From Anaerolineaceae bacterium (lineage in GTDB: Bacteria > Chloroflexota > Anaerolineae > Anaerolineales > Anaerolineaceae), in assembly GCA_016841525.1 (NCBI GenBank), contig JAENYZ010000004.1:248001-312000 (forward strand): 64,000 nucleotides of DNA, in the 5' to 3' direction. How positions within the stretch are numbered: position 1 is the stretch's first letter; the number at the start of each line of letters is the position of its first letter. A program made the position numbers and the translations under genes. The notes under the pieces were generated by a model. It saw nothing but the letters and a program-made list of their open reading frames with translations. It had not been told where the DNA came from and made no database searches. Positions 61,719 through 64,000 of the stretch are shown piece after piece.

Positions 61719-62981
61719 TCATGGATTTTGAATAAATGGAATTACAAGCGAATACATAGCTTGATATCTAAATAGCCGACTTGGTTCTTGGTCTTTATAA
61801 TTACCTCCATCAATTATAAAAATAAAACTATCCAAAGAAGATAACCCAAGCAATGAGTTAAGCTTAAAAGGCGGAGTACCCGCATCGTAATTCCAATAAT
61901 CAGATGTTGAAGTATATTGCCAAATACCACTCTCCCCTATCACAAATATCATATCCGCTATACTCTCGACGCCCACTTTACTATCTGCTGATGGTAGTTT
62001 TCGTAATAATTCCCATGACTCTCCACCCCGAATATCTCTCGAAGGCAAATAACTCTCATTCACTTCCAGAGCCTTTTCCCCATCCCATCCGCCAATCACA
62101 TAAATTTTTCCGCCGGCTTCAGCCGCCCCGGCATATGCTCTTGCGGTAGGCATCGGTGTCACCTCATCCCATTGATCATCCTGGGGGTCATAACGCAGCG
62201 CAGTATCCAGCACTTTCTCGCCATCCCAACCGCCAAAGAGATATATTTGCCCTTCGAAATCAGCCAGGGCATAGCCGCTCACCTTTATCGGCAACAACGC
62301 TTTCTGTTCCCAGGTGTCTCTTCGTGGGTCGTACACTTCCAGGATGTCCGTCGGCTGACCATCAGCCAATCTGCCACCCGGGACATAGATCTTCTCGCCA
62401 ACCAAAACGCCTTTGACATCCGCTACCGGTGTCGGCTTGTCGCTGAGCACTTCCCAGCGATCATCATCGGTGATATACCGAAAAACACCGCCGCTGACGC
62501 CCTCCGGCCCCTCCCCGGCAATGGCGTAGATATCCCCATCATAAGCCGCCGCAGCCATGCTGGATCGCGGCTCTGGCAGCGGTGCCAGTTCTTGCCAGCG
62601 GTCAGGAACTTCGGTAATAAGCCCGGCATTGGATATTCGTTGTGGGAACAAAAGATCCCACCCAAAAGCGATTATAACCAGTAAGACCAATCCAATAATG
62701 CTAACAAATGTCCAGGGGATTTTCTGAACGACAGTCACGGTTTGAACTTGTACCGAATCCCCATTGGCTCCAGGCACATCAACAATGCCGTGTTCAATAC
62801 CGTACAGCGTGGCTTCTGTCCGTGAGGAAACATCGATCTTTTCAAAGATGTTTCTCATATGGACTTTCACCGTATTCGGGCTGATAGTCAGAGCCTGTGC
62901 TATTTCACGGTTCGTCAAACCTGTTGCAGCAAGCTGTAATATTTCTATCTCACGATCACTTAATTGATTAATATCAGACAT
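61719..62981 (-). CDS. Membrane-anchored LuxR-type regulator with Kelch beta-propeller
   Basis: The 420-residue protein joins three parts: an N-terminal LuxR-type HTH (about 5-65: LSDREIEILQLAATGLTNRE and SPNTVKVHMRNIFEKI), one membrane helix (about 90-112), and an exterior Kelch propeller (about 125-415) with repeated GGxxxG/YDPxxDxW units such as YVPGGRLADG, FGGWDGEKVL and VIGGWDGEKAL. The order and topology (cytoplasmic DNA binding, outside sensor) mimic ToxR-type one-component regulators. The start is ATG 62981. It converges with the lipoprotein gene, 5 bases between stops. Confidence 0.88.
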   Translation of the reverse strand: MSDINQLSDREIEILQLAATGLTNREIAQALTISPNTVKVHMRNIFEKIDVSSRTEATLYGIEHGIVDVPGANGDSVQVQTVTVVQKIPWTFVSIIGLVLLVIIAFGWDLLFPQRISNAGLITEVPDRWQELAPLPEPRSSMAAAAYDGDIYAIAGEGPEGVSGGVFRYITDDDRWEVLSDKPTPVADVKGVLVGEKIYVPGGRLADGQPTDILEVYDPRRDTWEQKALLPIKVSGYALADFEGQIYLFGGWDGEKVLDTALRYDPQDDQWDEVTPMPTARAYAGAAEAGGKIYVIGGWDGEKALEVNESYLPSRDIRGGESWELLRKLPSADSKVGVESIADMIFVIGESGIWQYTSTSDYWNYDAGTPPFKLNSLLGLSSLDSFIFIIDGGNYKDQEPSRLFRYQAMYSLVIPFIQNP

Positions 62982-63012
62982 ATTTCTTTCATATAAGTAC
63001 AATATTGTGTCA

Positions 63013-63041
63013 ATTATACTGGCTTACTTATGAATTCATAA
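63013..63041 (-). promoter_or_regulatory. Promoter with overlapping palindromic operator for the LuxR-Kelch gene
   Basis: On the minus strand a TATAAT (63018-63013) is 17 bases after a TTATGA -35-like hexamer (63041-63036). That hexamer is half of TTATGAATTCATAA (63028-63041), a perfect 14-base palindrome. A dimeric LuxR-type protein binding here would block or stimulate polymerase. Confidence 0.6.
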
Positions 63042-63355
63042 TGGAATACGTCTTTATAAAAATATCGATCATGAAGAGTTTGCTTACTACAAAACAAAAT
63101 TGTTTTTAAGTCAACTATAAAAATTCATTTTTCCATGTTAAGTTAACTGAATAAATACAGAAAAATTATCTTTTTCAACGATTGTGACAGATTCTTAATT
63201 CAGTAATAGTAAAGTATACCTTTGGAAATGCGTTCTCTCGAAAAGGATACTTCGTAAAATATCGAGGCTTGCGAAAGCATGTATTTTTATCCTGTGGACT
63301 ATTCAAATAAAAACATTAGCCCAATCACCAATTACAGCTTAGCATATAAAAACTT
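63042..63355. other. AT-rich intergenic region
   Basis: No open frame with a ribosome-binding site is present on either strand; there is a small hairpin-like GCTTGCGAAAGC near 63268. It presumably holds the promoter end of the LuxR-Kelch gene and the 3' flank of the surface protein gene. Confidence 0.5.
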
Positions 63356-64000
63356 TTAATTATCAGAAAAAATCTGCATAAATATATATTGGTAAGGCCA
63401 CTCAAAACCATTAGTGAACATGATGTGTTCCTGGGTGGCTTGATGTCCAGACTTATCATAAGCGGTTATTGATACAACAATAAGCTGGTTTGGCAGCACA
63501 TTTAATCTATACGATGTTGTCGAAGCAGGCAGGTTACCAGCCCGCACCTGGAAATCACCATCGTTCACTTTTACAGACAACGAGTAATGGTCAATGCCAG
63601 ACATATTATCCCCGGCTGACCAGGTAATATTGACCGCATCCGTCATGATAGGCGAAGTCACAGGGTTTATTTCTAACCAGGGTGCAGTTCGATCGACTAC
63701 CCCGATAAACATTATGCCCCCACCCTTGTTCCCGGCAGAATCCGTTGCCAATGAAAATATGATGTAATTATTTGCTTCCGCCCAATTAGTTGTTGAAATC
63801 GGCACTCGCCAGAAATCTTGAGTATAGGTATCCTTACCCAAATAAACCCGGTCATCGGTGAATAAATTCTGGCCTAAGAACCAAAATTCAACAGAAGAGA
63901 TTGGGCTACCGCTGCTGCCCGGCGTCGCACTGACGCTGACCGTCCCCTCCTCAGGTAAATAGCGGCTCGTAAATGTAATATCCGGATTTTTACTGCAATT
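63356..64000 (-). CDS. Secreted Ig/fibronectin-like surface protein (partial, C-terminal part)
   Basis: The frame is open from the right edge (64000) down to the TAA at 63356; 214 residues are visible and the N-terminus is outside the window. The sequence shows two or more beta-sandwich modules: one with GTVSVSATPGSSGSPISSVE, then IIFSLATDSAGNKGG, then NPVTSPIMTDAVNITWSAGD and VVSITAYDKSGHQATQEH, which resembles bacterial Ig-like (Big) domains that recur in large adhesins and polysaccharide-degrading enzymes. A TTG at 63841 is not the start, as the frame continues upstream. Confidence 0.8.
   Translation of the reverse strand, partial: NCSKNPDITFTSRYLPEEGTVSVSATPGSSGSPISSVEFWFLGQNLFTDDRVYLGKDTYTQDFWRVPISTTNWAEANNYIIFSLATDSAGNKGGGIMFIGVVDRTAPWLEINPVTSPIMTDAVNITWSAGDNMSGIDHYSLSVKVNDGDFQVRAGNLPASTTSYRLNVLPNQLIVVSITAYDKSGHQATQEHIMFTNGFEWPYQYIFMQIFSDN

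Noticed and set aside
1-64000. CRISPR array, prophage, transposon or rRNA operon
   Set aside because: No regularly spaced repeats of 24-40 bases, no transposase or phage structural genes, and no rRNA-like sequence were found.

Overview
The window is chromosomal DNA from a bacterium that looks like an Anaerolineae-type member of the Chloroflexota. This is an inference from gene content and style, not from an rRNA. The style markers are lipoproteins and membrane proteins with long Thr/Pro-rich tails, frequent TTG and GTG starts, MecA_N-type lipoprotein penicillin-binding proteins, a primary sigma factor with a short region 1.1, and many stand-alone hydrolases. Both edges cut through genes: an oligopeptide-type solute-binding lipoprotein on the left, and an Ig-like secreted protein on the right.

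Layout. 1-9.5 kb (minus strand): solute-binding protein, rsgA, two tandem class B PBPs, maf, rnz and two small membrane proteins. 10-12.3 kb (plus): recX overlapping rny. 12.7-15.6 kb (minus): metallo-hydrolase, MFS transporter, Xaa-Pro peptidase. 15.9-17.9 kb (plus): cysK-cysE behind what reads as a complete transcription attenuator with a Cys-containing leader peptide. 17.9-25.5 kb (minus): a peptide/amino-acid salvage cluster with three tandem M42 aminopeptidases, a sugar-type solute-binding lipoprotein and small membrane proteins, then a methyltransferase and a DUF368 protein. 25.7-28.4 kb (minus): M20 dipeptidase, VTT/DedA-like protein, udk. 28.4-32.7 kb: folD, dtd (minus), rnd, a beta-CASP nuclease and tRNA-Ser(CGA). 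32.7-36.5 kb: a membrane-protein gene broken by an in-frame TGA, a diacylglycerol kinase-like gene, a free-standing sigma region 1.1 protein next to rpoD, and two more tRNA-Ser genes. 36.5-44.2 kb (minus): PP2C phosphatase with an FHA/VWA partner, a membrane protein, guaA, HIT, xpt and a GT2. 44.4-48.7 kb (plus): a GPH sugar transporter, PHP phosphoesterase and GH13 glucosidase cluster. 48.9-50.5 kb (minus): two duplicated HAD phosphatases with duplicated terminators. 50.7-54 kb (plus): homoserine dehydrogenase, folK and a large GT-C-like membrane protein. 54-61.7 kb (plus): a visibly AT-rich envelope-polysaccharide island (second GT-C-like paralogue, GT4, two methyltransferases, flippase-like protein, repeat-containing secreted protein, lipoprotein). 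61.7-64 kb (minus): a membrane-anchored LuxR-HTH/Kelch regulator and a partial surface protein.

How the parts work together. CysE makes O-acetylserine and CysK turns it into cysteine; the leader in front can plausibly sense charged tRNA-Cys. Xpt makes XMP, which GuaA aminates to GMP. The M42, M24 and M20 peptidases and solute-binding proteins suggest growth on peptides and sugars. PP2C with FHA implies Ser/Thr phosphorylation signalling, although no kinase is in the window. RNase Y, RNase Z, RNase D and a beta-CASP nuclease make the window rich in RNA processing.

The observations most worth following are the cysteine-leader attenuator (15862-16149), the solitary sigma-1.1 protein (34272-34541), the transmembrane LuxR-Kelch regulator with a perfect palindrome over its promoter (61719-63041), and the TGA-interrupted membrane gene (32730-33179). 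No CRISPR array, transposase, phage gene, rRNA or replication origin was seen.
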